A stretch of 64,000 bases of DNA from Akkermansia biwaensis (lineage in GTDB: Bacteria; Verrucomicrobiota; Verrucomicrobiia; Verrucomicrobiales; Akkermansiaceae). Positions 24,301 to 32,345 of this stretch are shown piece after piece. Numbering within the stretch: position 1 is the first letter of the stretch; each line of letters starts with the position of its first letter. The notes beneath the pieces were generated by a model, which was given only the letters and a program-made list of their open reading frames with translations, was not told where the DNA came from and did not search any database. The DNA is taken from contig NZ_AP025943.1 of NCBI RefSeq assembly GCF_026072915.1, positions 62,001-126,000 on the forward strand, given 5' to 3'. Position numbers and translations under genes: made by a program.

Positions 24301-25293
24301 GACGGACTGCACCTGATCTTCAACGGGAAAATCAATCTGGACGCCGTGAAAGCCCTGCGCGGGCAGGAAGCCTCCCGCATCGCCAACACGCTGTGGTCCT
24401 CCGTCCGGGTAGTGGACAGCTTCGCCCATACGGCGGCCTCCCAGCTTGACTTCCGCGGTCCGGGCAGGCGCAACGTCTGGTTCTCCGGCCTGGGGGATTT
24501 TATGAACGTATCCTCATCCGCAGGAATCTCCGGCCTTGACTACAAGGGCGGCGGCTATGCCCTGGGCATGGACTACTCCTGCGTAAAAGGCTGGATTACC
24601 GGGGCGGCCTTCGGCCAGACCTTCGGCTCCTTCCACTCTGCGGACAAGCAGTTCAAGGCGGACCAGGACGGGCTGATGTTCGCGCTCTACCAGCGCTACC
24701 ACCGCGACCTGCACGGGGGAAACAGCTTGGACATCGACGGCTACTTCACCTATGGCCGCATGGACAACGACGCGGACGGCACACTGGGAGACAGCCCCAC
24801 TACAGCCTCCTGGAACGATGATATTTACGGCTTCGGCCTGAAAGGGACCTGGAACATCCGGCTCAGTAACACGGACATCCTAAAGCCCTTCGCAGGAATC
24901 GAATTCCTGAACGGTTCCCAAGGCTCCTTCGGGGAACGTTCCGGTTCCGGCGCCGCCTGGTACCGGGACGGTTCCGTACAGAACTGGAGCATTCCCGTCG
25001 GCTTCACCTGGCAAAAACAAATCGCAGTTGGCAAAGGACAAATTCTTATGCCTCAAGCGACTGTCGCGTACGCGGGAGACGTCTCCCGACGGAACGCATC
25101 CGTGAAAACGGATGCGTTCGGCAGCGCGTTCCGGGTGGATGGCATCTATCCCGGACGCCACGCCCTCATCGTCAACGCCGGGCTGAACTGGGCCATCTCC
25201 GGCGCCTGGAGCGCCGGAGCCTTCTATCACCTGGAATGCCGGGAAAACATGACCAACCAGAGCGTCACCGCCACCGTGCGCTACTCGTTCTGA
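21316..25293 (+). CDS. Autotransporter with repetitive passenger, under cobalamin riboswitch control
   Basis: 1325 aa. A signal peptide (MQAVAMTLACLGMLAPVHAQ) begins at residue 49; the preceding 48 residues may be an extension or untranslated (alternative ATG 21460). Residues about 80-450 hold degenerate repeats of the type IGTISATGNISA, LGNISAAAAITAA, IGNVAGTIRAEA, VGDISGAISAAS, TGTINGTVSATT, as in beta-helical passengers. The middle is Gly/Thr/Ser-rich. Residues from about 1050 form the 12-stranded autotransporter beta-domain, ending VTATVRYSF. The protein should be displayed or released at the outer membrane. The cobalamin riboswitch in front is unusual and links it to cobamide acquisition. 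No protease motif is seen in the passenger. A strong terminator follows. Confidence 0.88.
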   Translation: MHSLKTLRLNGADHDGPAPLAAGISPAFADFPSCGTYAAPDSCHTRHKMQAVAMTLACLGMLAPVHAQDAGRENLNGTRDATVERTASDPALGTVSATINVTGSSNVRGIWGKSDPLSIDTIAEEAVFNVSSTRNNAFGIDTSSGASLDIGTIAGKFNVSAANTNATGIRSYGKMINIGTMAESSVMTITANFSSNGIYAYQGGLDIGTFAGQISVTLGTGNFARGLYSYGNTMDYQGPRYKDVEIGTISATGNISAVTTSGYGARGIQSNYGRVNISQIDGQITANSGSTDAGGKFSALGIEAREEITLGNISAAAAITAASGGMDAYGIYAGEESGNQTHSNITIGNVAGTIRAEAMAGTAAGASATGSLAVGDISGAISAASTGNAAAHGLLAEFSLTTGTINGTVSATTAGGTAAALMGGAGITTTIGSTGMVEAAATGDGGTAYALYSGSYTNSDFSTENTADNITVHAGASITGIWELGGSGKESSVDTITLLSGTGSDPGLFDYTVRTTVNTNKSDTATHHSSVTLNAGSADNKANWTISTEKAAGLVNRFNVAYGSNVTLTGDSQILRDGALVNNLGTLSGTGTLTIAKDMTLISGTLVQNAAGTALEVGTNGLDINLDLAENATVGTTVLNTTDTAWVVTLDQIRQGIKDMYTPKVGGFDLDNYHMTYRLQGQVFLGEGTPVIVKPGESIHIGEGSKVIIGQDLPEHGIVLEGGEADLSQSDAVISSGSVSGTSGQLTLSEEQTLNWENSGTAGYHASAANEGAFGNLNVTARDGTIVAGGSYKAENVAITNNATLILDGRDASLGVEGGTVTLGESFARPDVPGHLVLNGSTVLSAVETNSGSSISGSGTFKGLVKYYGSELVLGRESSAGCHNYEGGLNAWGGVQEFTFFVNGTTPADAAHTGADTYSQLNVSSTYYVDGAHVNVVIGDNLLFNSEQSFSLSLVNLDPGTVIDPDGDLWDLTGIAPTLKGRTDLVTDTGFTVSADGLHLIFNGKINLDAVKALRGQEASRIANTLWSSVRVVDSFAHTAASQLDFRGPGRRNVWFSGLGDFMNVSSSAGISGLDYKGGGYALGMDYSCVKGWITGAAFGQTFGSFHSADKQFKADQDGLMFALYQRYHRDLHGGNSLDIDGYFTYGRMDNDADGTLGDSPTTASWNDDIYGFGLKGTWNIRLSNTDILKPFAGIEFLNGSQGSFGERSGSGAAWYRDGSVQNWSIPVGFTWQKQIAVGKGQILMPQATVAYAGDVSRRNASVKTDAFGSAFRVDGIYPGRHALIVNAGLNWAISGAWSAGAFYHLECRENMTNQSVTATVRYSF

Positions 25294-25309
25294 TTATTTG
25301 AAAAGACAC

Positions 25310-25345
25310 ACGGAGGGAATCCACGGCGGATTCCCTCCGTTTTTC
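25310..25345 (+). terminator. Terminator of the autotransporter gene
   Basis: ACGGAGGGAATCC pairs perfectly with GGATTCCCTCCGT across a five-base loop, then TTTTT. Confidence 0.92.
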
Positions 25346-25423
25346 CGGAACGGCCCCACATTCATTCCACAGTAAATTCTTGACTCTCCCCGGCGGTTGA
25401 TGCTTAATCCCCGCACTGCACAT

Positions 25424-25506
25424 GCCGACGTGGCGGAATGGTAGACGCGCTCGACTCAAAATCGAGTTCCAAAAGAGTGTGGGTTCGAGTCCCACCGTCG
25501 GTACCA
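25424..25506 (+). tRNA. tRNA-Leu (anticodon CAA)
   Basis: The acceptor stem GCCGACG pairs with CGTCGGT, a G-U pair closing it; the anticodon arm CTCGA-CTCAAAA-TCGAG gives anticodon CAA. A variable arm follows, then GGGTTCGAGTCCC as the T arm and an encoded CCA. Length is 83 bases with CCA. Confidence 0.93.
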
Positions 25507-25528
25507 AAATCATCTAAAATACCTGTCT

Positions 25529-25553
25529 CCTGCGAAGCGGGTTTTTATTTTTT
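25529..25553 (+). terminator. Terminator downstream of tRNA-Leu
   Basis: CCTGC-GAA-GCGGG hairpin followed by TTTTTATTTTTT. Confidence 0.7.
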
Positions 25554-25763
25554 AAACTTCTCATAAATCATTTGTGCAAATCCGAGCAAGAGAACGAACT
25601 CATAAAACTCATGATGCACCTGGCAAAATGAGCATACTATTGATACCATTCTCTCCTTTGCCATCCATCCACAAAAACCAAATAGTCCTTGGACGGGAAT
25701 ACCACCCGGAGGATGAAAACTGGCATGCGCGTATCCCTCCGCGTCACCGTAGAGGGAAGGCAA
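25545..25763 (-). CDS. Possible small hydrophobic protein
   Basis: 72 codons. The C-terminal part (FYEFVLLLGFAQMIYEKF) could be a membrane helix, but the first half looks non-biological in composition, and no start signal stands out. It lies downstream of the tail-fibre-like gene in the same orientation and overlaps the tRNA terminator. It may be a phage-derived remnant or not coding at all. Confidence 0.25.
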   Translation of the reverse strand: MPSLYGDAEGYAHASFHPPGGIPVQGLFGFCGWMAKERMVSIVCSFCQVHHEFYEFVLLLGFAQMIYEKFKK

Positions 25764-25815
25764 GTTAAAACTTGCCCCCTCTCCGCAGAAAGAGAATCAT
25801 ATCTGAATCCCTACC

Positions 25816-27042
25816 TTATTCATAAGATATAAACTCTTCCGTTGAAGTTGATTGGATCAATCTGGTCTCCAATGACTTGAAAGCGTAATAAGCCCCATTG
25901 GGCTGACTATTGCCCAGGGCCAAAATATGCCGGAGTGCGCCAAGATAAATCATCCCTGCGCCACAATCCCAATAGATGTTATTCCTACCCATATAGCCAA
26001 ATGTATCTCTCACTGCGTGCAAATCGGCAATCCTCAATAATCTTTGCCCATCATAGCCATTGCTTCCTATCCATAATCCGGCAGGATTGGCCGCAGACAA
26101 ATTTGCCTGCTGATAGGATATGAACATATTGCAGGACGGATTGGTATTGAAGGAAGGAATGACAGATACAGTAGTATGGAGCATATATCGGGCGCTTTCC
26201 TTGTCGTAAATCAACTCACGCACCCTCACCGGATACCCTTCGGGAGAAAGTGTTGAATCTTTAATCATGTAAAACGTTACGTCAAAAATACGGGCAAAAG
26301 GAAAACCCGTACCATTTCTGGGACTGACGGTGAAAGTGTCGATATCCGCTGCTGTAGATACCACACATTCAAATAGAGATAAGGAACCGACATAAAATGT
26401 TAACTTACGTGGCGTTCGTTCGCCGTTGGTACCAAGCATGACAGGAAGCAAAAATCCCCGCCAGCCCGAATAATTGTTAACTCCAACAAACGGAGATAAA
26501 TAATTAACCTCAACCGTCCCTGGAACTGGAGCGAGAGGCGAAGCCGAATTAAACAACTGCCAGCACATGCCCGGAACGGGCTGTTGCACAGATACATTGT
26601 CCCCATAAGTTTTGAAAGACGACAAGTAGGATTGAGGACTGAACGCCTCGGAAACGACAGACAGACCGGAAGCCAGCAACCTGTTGATGCCGCTGGTGGA
26701 GGTAATGGGGGAAACGTCGAGGGGAATATCGATGCCCCCACGGGCCGTGAGATTACCCGCAAAATCCATATTGCCGGAAGCGTTCACAAGAGTATCCTGC
26801 TTGGCATTCCACATTTTACGTTCTTCGTCTGTGATATAAATGGATGTATGCCCGACATACGTATTAGAGGCTGCCATAGCTGATTTGGAATCAACTGCGT
26901 AAATATTTGCCTGGGCGGCCCGCGCGATATCTTTTTTTTCTGTAACATGGGGGCTGCCATTCTCCATAGGCCCATTCAGTTCATTCTGAGAGTTCATTCT
27001 GAGATGCCGCGAGCTTCCGTCGGTAGGAGTAATTTTATTCAT
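25816..27042 (-). CDS. Phage tail-fibre-like protein, isolated
   Basis: 408 aa, no signal peptide. Residues about 60-110 contain TSIYITDEERKMWNAKQDTL, a segment typical of tail-fibre and baseplate-wedge proteins of gut phages and prophages, followed by NMDFAGNLTARGGIDIP. The rest is beta-rich (GWRGFLLPVMLGTNGERTP, GRNNIYWDCGAGMIYLGALR) without a known enzyme motif. No other phage structural genes lie nearby, and base composition is AT-richer than the core genes. Its position next to a tRNA gene, a common phage attachment site, suggests a prophage remnant or a domesticated fibre. The exact function is unknown. Confidence 0.65.
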   Translation of the reverse strand: MNKITPTDGSSRHLRMNSQNELNGPMENGSPHVTEKKDIARAAQANIYAVDSKSAMAASNTYVGHTSIYITDEERKMWNAKQDTLVNASGNMDFAGNLTARGGIDIPLDVSPITSTSGINRLLASGLSVVSEAFSPQSYLSSFKTYGDNVSVQQPVPGMCWQLFNSASPLAPVPGTVEVNYLSPFVGVNNYSGWRGFLLPVMLGTNGERTPRKLTFYVGSLSLFECVVSTAADIDTFTVSPRNGTGFPFARIFDVTFYMIKDSTLSPEGYPVRVRELIYDKESARYMLHTTVSVIPSFNTNPSCNMFISYQQANLSAANPAGLWIGSNGYDGQRLLRIADLHAVRDTFGYMGRNNIYWDCGAGMIYLGALRHILALGNSQPNGAYYAFKSLETRLIQSTSTEEFISYE

Positions 27043-27964
27043 GATTATTCTTTGATTATTGTCTATGAATGAGTCGAATACTTCATTGCCTTACCGTTCG
27101 CAACCTGGGGCAGTTTTCTTTCATCGGAGAAAATGGCAATGAAGGACACCTTCATTTATTTATTCCAATCAGACACGTAAGGTTTTCCCAGATGCGGCAA
27201 TCATCCAATCGCTTCAGAATTCCGGCTATATCTTTATGCAGAATCTCCCCGGAAATTATCCATCAGGAGGAACAGCGATTACACCCCCCTGTTTATGAAT
27301 AATTCCTGGGATATTATGTTGATTATTAATGCTCTATCATCTCAAGTTCCATCGAAAACCGTCCCATTGCTGTTCCCCATGTGCGAATATTGATGAGCTG
27401 TTTGGACCAATGATAAATGATGGTGCTTCCCTGTGGAAATACTGAAAGAACCGAATAGAACAAACATAAGCTCAATCAAGACAAATGGCAGATGCCAGTT
27501 GTGACCGGACAACCCCATACTTGCATAAAACATCGTATCGGAACAACTCGGCCCTTCATCTCAAGTCGTCCCATCGGAGCCTTGCCAGGTACGGACGTGC
27601 AGTGCTCCTTTAATGCTCATCCAGGAATATTCCACTTGAAAGGCGGACCGTGCAAACCCTTTAGAAAGCCATGTTCGGAAATCGTTCAAAACGGGACTGT
27701 CTCCGCATATAAAAACGCAAATCACGGACAAATAGTTATAATATGCTTGTAATAAGAATATAAAAAACATGTCCCTTCATTTCCGACTGTTTCAGGAGAT
27801 ATTATAAATCTTTCAACAAAAACACTATATGGAAGTGCCCGGACATCCTCCTCCGAATAAAAAAGACCAGACTTCACAATAATCTGAATATTTAACAGAG
27901 ATAGAATGTCTTATCAATATGCGGACGACGCAGCCGAACCTTTCCGGTCGGAAAGACTCAACAA
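27043..27964. other. AT-rich 920-base region without a confident gene
   Basis: Short open frames occur on both strands, for example 27492-27752 plus and 27561-27770 minus, but none has a convincing start or family resemblance. The stretch probably contains decayed accessory DNA between the tail-fibre-like gene and the regulator gene, plus the promoters of both. Confidence 0.45.
27940..27955. promoter_or_regulatory. Inverted repeat before the GntR-type regulator
   Basis: CTTTCC-GGTC-GGAAAG lies nine bases before ATG 27965. The position suits an autoregulatory operator or an RNA hairpin, but a single site proves neither. Confidence 0.35.
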
Positions 27965-29113
27965 ATGGCTCGAATTCCCGTGTTTCAAGACGTACTAGAA
28001 GAATATATGAATCCAGCACCAGCCCTTTCACTGGCAGAAAATGTGGCCAATAAAATCAAGCAAATGATTCTCAGCGGAAGCCTGGTCAACGTATTGCCCG
28101 GCGAGCGGGAACTGGGCAACAGATTATCCGTGGGCCGGGAGACGGTCAGAAAGGCATTGACCATTCTGGAGAAGGAAAACTGGATTGCCCCGGCACGAAT
28201 CAAGGTGCCAAGACGTATTCTGAAAGCCGCCGCAGACAACATGGGGCCGGACGCCTCCTCCTTCCCCATCCAGGAAAAAAAGGCCACCATTGGCTTTCTG
28301 ACGTCTCAGCCAATCAAAAGACTGGCGCAAAGCGTCCTGGTGGAAGTATATACCATCCTGAAAATTCTGGAGGAGGACGGAATCAGCGTGCGCATCTTTG
28401 AAGCCCCCTGGCTTCTGGGCAACAATCCGGACAAACGGCTTGCCAAGCTGGTGGGCAAATCGGAATGCGTCTGCTGGATTCTTCACCGTTCCTCGGAGCA
28501 ATCCCAGCTCTGGTTCAAGACACACGGCATTCCCTGCATTGTCCGCGGGACTTCCTATCAAAGCAGCAACCTGCCCTATCTGGACCGCCACTGGGCCGCA
28601 ACCACCCATCATGCGGCACGGCATTTGTGGAACAAGGGGCACAGAACCGTAGGGTTGTGCCTCCCTCCGGATCCTTTGAAAGGCCACCACCTGATGCAGA
28701 AAGGCTTCTTCGGTTTTTCGGAACAGGGCTGGAATCCCGTTCTGATTCCCACTCCCTTTGAAACCCCTGCTTTCTTCGAACACCTGACCAGGGCTTTCAC
28801 GGAACACCCGGACATGTCCGCCCTGGTGGCTACGCGCGGCAACCAGATCATTCCCATCCTTTCCTACGTGGAGGCCCGCCAGTTGAGCATCCCCGGCCAG
28901 CTCAGCCTGGTAAGCCTGACGTATGAGCCTTTCATGGAACGGCTGTTTCCCGCCATTACCTATTACGAGGAAAATTCTACCAAAACGGTCCACAAGCTCA
29001 TCCGGATGCTCCGTTCCCTGATCTCCGGCAAGCACCTCAAAAGCATCTCCGTCATTCCGGAACTCCATCCGGGGCAATCCGTCATCCAGCGTCCCGTCCC
29101 GGCATCCTCGTGA
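27965..29113 (+). CDS. GntR-type transcriptional regulator with sugar-binding effector domain
   Basis: 382 aa. Residues about 20-85 are a GntR winged helix (SLAENVANKIKQMILSG, LPGERELGNRLSVGRETVRK, ALTILEKENWI). Residues about 105-375 resemble LacI/periplasmic-binding effector domains (GFLTSQPIKR, LDRHWAATTHHAARHLWNKG, VALCLPP-like VGLCLPP, PGQLSLVSLTYEP). It probably senses a sugar or its derivative and controls transport or catabolic genes. ATG 28007 (MNPAPALSL) is an alternative start that still keeps the complete DNA-binding domain. The target is not evident; the next gene is a phosphofructokinase 417 bases away. Confidence 0.82.
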   Translation: MARIPVFQDVLEEYMNPAPALSLAENVANKIKQMILSGSLVNVLPGERELGNRLSVGRETVRKALTILEKENWIAPARIKVPRRILKAAADNMGPDASSFPIQEKKATIGFLTSQPIKRLAQSVLVEVYTILKILEEDGISVRIFEAPWLLGNNPDKRLAKLVGKSECVCWILHRSSEQSQLWFKTHGIPCIVRGTSYQSSNLPYLDRHWAATTHHAARHLWNKGHRTVGLCLPPDPLKGHHLMQKGFFGFSEQGWNPVLIPTPFETPAFFEHLTRAFTEHPDMSALVATRGNQIIPILSYVEARQLSIPGQLSLVSLTYEPFMERLFPAITYYEENSTKTVHKLIRMLRSLISGKHLKSISVIPELHPGQSVIQRPVPASS

Positions 29114-29530
29114 CCGTCTTGCGTTGCTTTCGTTCCCGCAAAAAGCCGGGCAATTCAACGGACGTCCCCGTCGGCTATTGAAAAGAGAGAAAAGGCATCC
29201 GCCTTCCTTCCGCATACGGCGGCACATTCCCCGTATCCATCATGCTCCGCTTTCCGGGATCGGGGCATGAGGCAGCGCACGGAACGCTCTTATCCGTTTG
29301 TCTGCGACATCCTCCCTTGCCGAATGCTTTATCCCGCTCTGAAAAAGAAACGGAAAAATCCCGGCGGCCGCCATATCCCGCATTTTCCGGCATTCGGGGG
29401 AAAAACCCGGAGGCTGATAATGTTTGACATCCCTCCGGCGTGCGGATAGGGTCAAACTTGATTTTGTTCCCGGCGCGGAAACACGGCGGCGGAGGCGAAA
29501 ACAGGCACCTCTCTCATCCAACATTCCTCC
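29114..29530. other. Intergenic region before pfk
   Basis: 417 bases between the regulator and phosphofructokinase genes. No gene, clear terminator or repeat is recognised; it presumably includes the phosphofructokinase promoter. Confidence 0.4.
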
Positions 29531-30775
29531 ATGAACGCATTAAAAGGAGCATGCATCATCGGGCAGTCCGGCGGTCCTACCGCCGTTATCAACGCCAGCG
29601 CTTTGGGAGCCATTCAGACAGCCCTGCAATGCGAGCATGTTACGCGCGTGCTGGGGGCCGCCAACGGCATTGAAGGAGTGCTGAACGAACGCCTGTACGA
29701 CATGGCCCTGGAGGACCCGGAAGAACTGGAATTGCTTAAATACACCCCCGCATCCGCCCTGGGCTCCTGCCGCTACAAAATGGCTGATCCCTCCGTGGAC
29801 GATGCGGACTACCGCCGCCTTCTGGAAGTATTCCGCAAGTACGACGTGCGTTATTTTTTCTACAACGGCGGCAACGACTCCATGGACACCTGCAACAAGA
29901 TTTCCAAATTCATGCAGCAGTCCGGGTATGAATGCCGCGTGATCGGCATCCCCAAGACCATTGACAACGACCTCTACGGCACGGACCACTGTCCGGGCTT
30001 CGGCTCCGCCGCCAAATTCATAGCCACTTCCTGCATGGAAGTGCACCAGGACTTGCGCGTGTACGACAAGGGTCGCGTCACCATCGTGGAAATCATGGGC
30101 CGCCATGCCGGCTGGCTGGCCGGGTCCGCGGCCCTGGCCACTTATGCCGGAGCCGGCCCCGACCTGGTTTACCTGCCGGAAGTTCCGTTCAACATGGAAG
30201 AATTCTGGCAGAACGTAAACGGCATTTACCGGAGCAAGGGAAGCTGCATGGTGGCCGTCTCTGAAGGGGTGCGGCACGCGGATGGCCGTTTCATCGCGGA
30301 ATCAGGAGACAAGGACGTCTTTGGCCACACCCAGCTGGGCGGCCTGGGCGCCATGCTGGCGGAATCCGTCAAACGACAGACCGGGGCCAAGGTCCGGAGC
30401 ATTGAACTCTCCCTGCTCCAGCGCTGCGCCTCCCACGTCGCTTCCAAAACGGACATTGACGAAGCCTACATGGCCGGAAAGGCCGCTGTGGAAGCGGCCG
30501 TGGCCGGGCAGACGGACAAAATGGTGGCTTTCGAGAGAAGCACGGAAAACGGGCAGTACGTCTGCAAGGCCAAGCTCATCGGCCTCACGGACGTAGCCAA
30601 CGTGGAAAAACTGGTGCCGCGCGAATGGATCAATCCCCGCGGCAACGGAATGGAGCAGCCGTTCATCGACTATGTTCTTCCGCTCATCCAGGGGGAAACG
30701 TCCATGCGGAAGGAACACTCCCTTCCCCGTTTCGCGAAGCTCAAAAAAATCCAGGCGGAACCGGTCCGGAACTGA
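29531..30775 (+). CDS. pfp: 6-phosphofructokinase, pyrophosphate-dependent type
   Basis: 414 aa. Converts fructose 6-phosphate to fructose 1,6-bisphosphate in glycolysis, reversibly if PPi is the donor. N-terminal GQSGGPTAVINAS, then NGGNDSMDT and GIPKTIDNDLYGTDHCPGFG. The Asp after GGN in GGNDS, in place of the Gly of ATP enzymes, and Lys in PKTIDND mark the PPi-using clade. MGRHAGWLAGSAAL and EGVRHADG follow. The ATG at 29531 gives the expected N-terminus. It appears monocistronic. Confidence 0.92.
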   Translation: MNALKGACIIGQSGGPTAVINASALGAIQTALQCEHVTRVLGAANGIEGVLNERLYDMALEDPEELELLKYTPASALGSCRYKMADPSVDDADYRRLLEVFRKYDVRYFFYNGGNDSMDTCNKISKFMQQSGYECRVIGIPKTIDNDLYGTDHCPGFGSAAKFIATSCMEVHQDLRVYDKGRVTIVEIMGRHAGWLAGSAALATYAGAGPDLVYLPEVPFNMEEFWQNVNGIYRSKGSCMVAVSEGVRHADGRFIAESGDKDVFGHTQLGGLGAMLAESVKRQTGAKVRSIELSLLQRCASHVASKTDIDEAYMAGKAAVEAAVAGQTDKMVAFERSTENGQYVCKAKLIGLTDVANVEKLVPREWINPRGNGMEQPFIDYVLPLIQGETSMRKEHSLPRFAKLKKIQAEPVRN

Positions 30776-30935
30776 CAATCTTCCCTTTCCTCCGGGTTTT
30801 TCCGTATAACGGAGGAATCCGGAACACATCCAGCCGTTCCGCACCCCGGAGCGGTCCCTTCCCCGTACCCCTTTTCCCGGAACCGGGCGCGGAGCCAGTT
30901 ACAAAAGACACAATGCGCAAGCATCATCAGCCTCC

Positions 30936-31871
30936 ATGCCTGACTACCTGTTTCAGCATTTTTATTCCACTCTGGCCATCATCGCGTTCCTGCTCGCCGC
31001 GCTGATTCTCCACCACTACAGCAAACGCGGCAGGGAATGGATTCCGGTCCGCGCCGCCCCTTCCGGCTGCCTGGCGTTCATCATCCTGCTTACGGTGCTG
31101 ACCTTTCTCGTCTCATGCCTTTTTTCCGCCATCCGCACGGGGAAAACCTGGGAAGAAGCGGTTTTCATACTGGCACGGCTACTGGCCCTGGCGGGAGCCT
31201 TGGCCGTTATCTCCCGGCTGACTAACTACTACATGCACCGTGACGGCATCAAAGACACGCTGAATCCGGGAGAAAGCACGGCCAGACTGGCCTGCCGGCT
31301 CCGGAACAGGGGAATCTGCCTGTTTCTGATCATCGGCGTCATCATTTTCATCATTGACCTTTTCACGATCACCCTCCCGGTGCCGGAACTGCCTCCGGGC
31401 TCCGCGTTCCTGATATCCACGCCCATTCCCCTGCCGGAGGAAAACGCGCCGGAAATCCTCATTTCCTCACGCGTCACCAACAGGTTCTTTGGGGAAAGCG
31501 ACTTCGACCTGGTCGTCCGGAACGCGAATGGACACAAGTACGTCTTCCCTTCCATCCTGATCAACCCGGGAGGAGGAAGCGCCATTACCATCTACAGGCT
31601 GCGGCCTGCCGGGGGCCGGAATGAAGGCAGTCTTCTCTTCACCAATGAAATCCAGATATGCCTGCTCAATCTGGCCACCATGCAGGTCAAAATGCTGAGA
31701 GGCCCTTCCTCCAACTATCCCTCTGCGGACCCGGAGGACCTGTACGGTCCGGACATTGAAAATCGACTGGAAATCATAGGCCTCTACCGCGGGCGCTCCT
31801 GCATGCCCGGAGTGGAACACACCCGGGAGACACGGGCCAGACTGCTGAAAAATCTCCACGAGGTGGAATAA
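30936..31871 (+). CDS. Membrane protein of unknown function
   Basis: 311 aa, not recognised. Four hydrophobic segments are seen at about residues 10-26, 47-66, 77-96 and 126-148, followed by a soluble C-terminal domain of about 160 residues that is probably periplasmic (ISTPIPLPEENAPEILISSR, VVRNANGHKYVFPSILINPG). A Pro/Gly-rich connection joins the two parts. It is followed after 80 bases by the small monooxygenase-fold gene. No catalytic motif is evident. Confidence 0.65.
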   Translation: MPDYLFQHFYSTLAIIAFLLAALILHHYSKRGREWIPVRAAPSGCLAFIILLTVLTFLVSCLFSAIRTGKTWEEAVFILARLLALAGALAVISRLTNYYMHRDGIKDTLNPGESTARLACRLRNRGICLFLIIGVIIFIIDLFTITLPVPELPPGSAFLISTPIPLPEENAPEILISSRVTNRFFGESDFDLVVRNANGHKYVFPSILINPGGGSAITIYRLRPAGGRNEGSLLFTNEIQICLLNLATMQVKMLRGPSSNYPSADPEDLYGPDIENRLEIIGLYRGRSCMPGVEHTRETRARLLKNLHEVE

Positions 31872-31951
31872 TGACCGGAACGTCCCAAAAGGATGATTGA
31901 CACCTCCTCCCGGCCCCCCTTACTCTGCCGGAAGCCAAATTATCGACAGCC

Positions 31952-32239
31952 ATGATCAAAATCACCGCCAAAAGCACCGTCAAAGCCGGAGCCAGGGACC
32001 AATTCATCGCTACCGCCAGGGAACTGGTGGAAAAAAGCCGCGCGGAAGCCGGCAATATATCCTACCACCTGTACGAGGACATGGACGATCCCTATATCCT
32101 GACTTTCATTGAAGAATGGAAGGACCAGGCGGCCGTGGACGTCCACGCGGATTCCGAACACTTCCAGCGCATCATCCCCCTGCTCAGCGACATGACGGAA
32201 GAAGCCATTGAGATTTCCCTGTACCGGGAAGTCCTGTAG
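31952..32239 (+). CDS. Antibiotic-biosynthesis-monooxygenase (YgiN-like) fold protein
   Basis: 95 aa, a single dimeric ferredoxin-like ABM domain. Typical marks are ITAKSTVKAGARDQFIATA, GNISYHLYEDMDDPYILTFI and VHADSEHFQRIIPLL. Proteins of this type act as quinol or small-aromatic oxygenases without cofactor, or on heme. A second ABM-domain protein is encoded at 34231-34815 in a neighbouring convergent group. The physiological substrate is unknown. Confidence 0.85.
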   Translation: MIKITAKSTVKAGARDQFIATARELVEKSRAEAGNISYHLYEDMDDPYILTFIEEWKDQAAVDVHADSEHFQRIIPLLSDMTEEAIEISLYREVL

Positions 32240-32284
32240 GGGCCGGAAACGGGCAAGGCCCCGCATTTCCCCTCTTTTCCGGAA

Positions 32285-32321
32285 AAAGGAAACGCTCCGT
32301 CCCTTTGCAGGAGACGGAGCG
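32285..32321 (-). terminator. Terminator of the amidohydrolase operon
   Basis: Minus strand: CGCTCCGTC pairs with GACGGAGCG, followed by TTTCCTTTTTCC. It lies 25 bases beyond the stop of the amidohydrolase gene. Confidence 0.8.
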
Positions 32322-32345
32322 CCGGAGCTTCGCATAAGTTTACCG

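Noticed and set aside
25424-25506. Attachment-site repeat of the tRNA 3' end
   Set aside because: I looked for a second copy of the T-arm/acceptor sequence in the AT-rich region to the right and did not find one.
25574-25768. Small plus-strand frame after tRNA-Leu
   Set aside because: Charged, Pro/His-rich translation without a start signal or known relatives.
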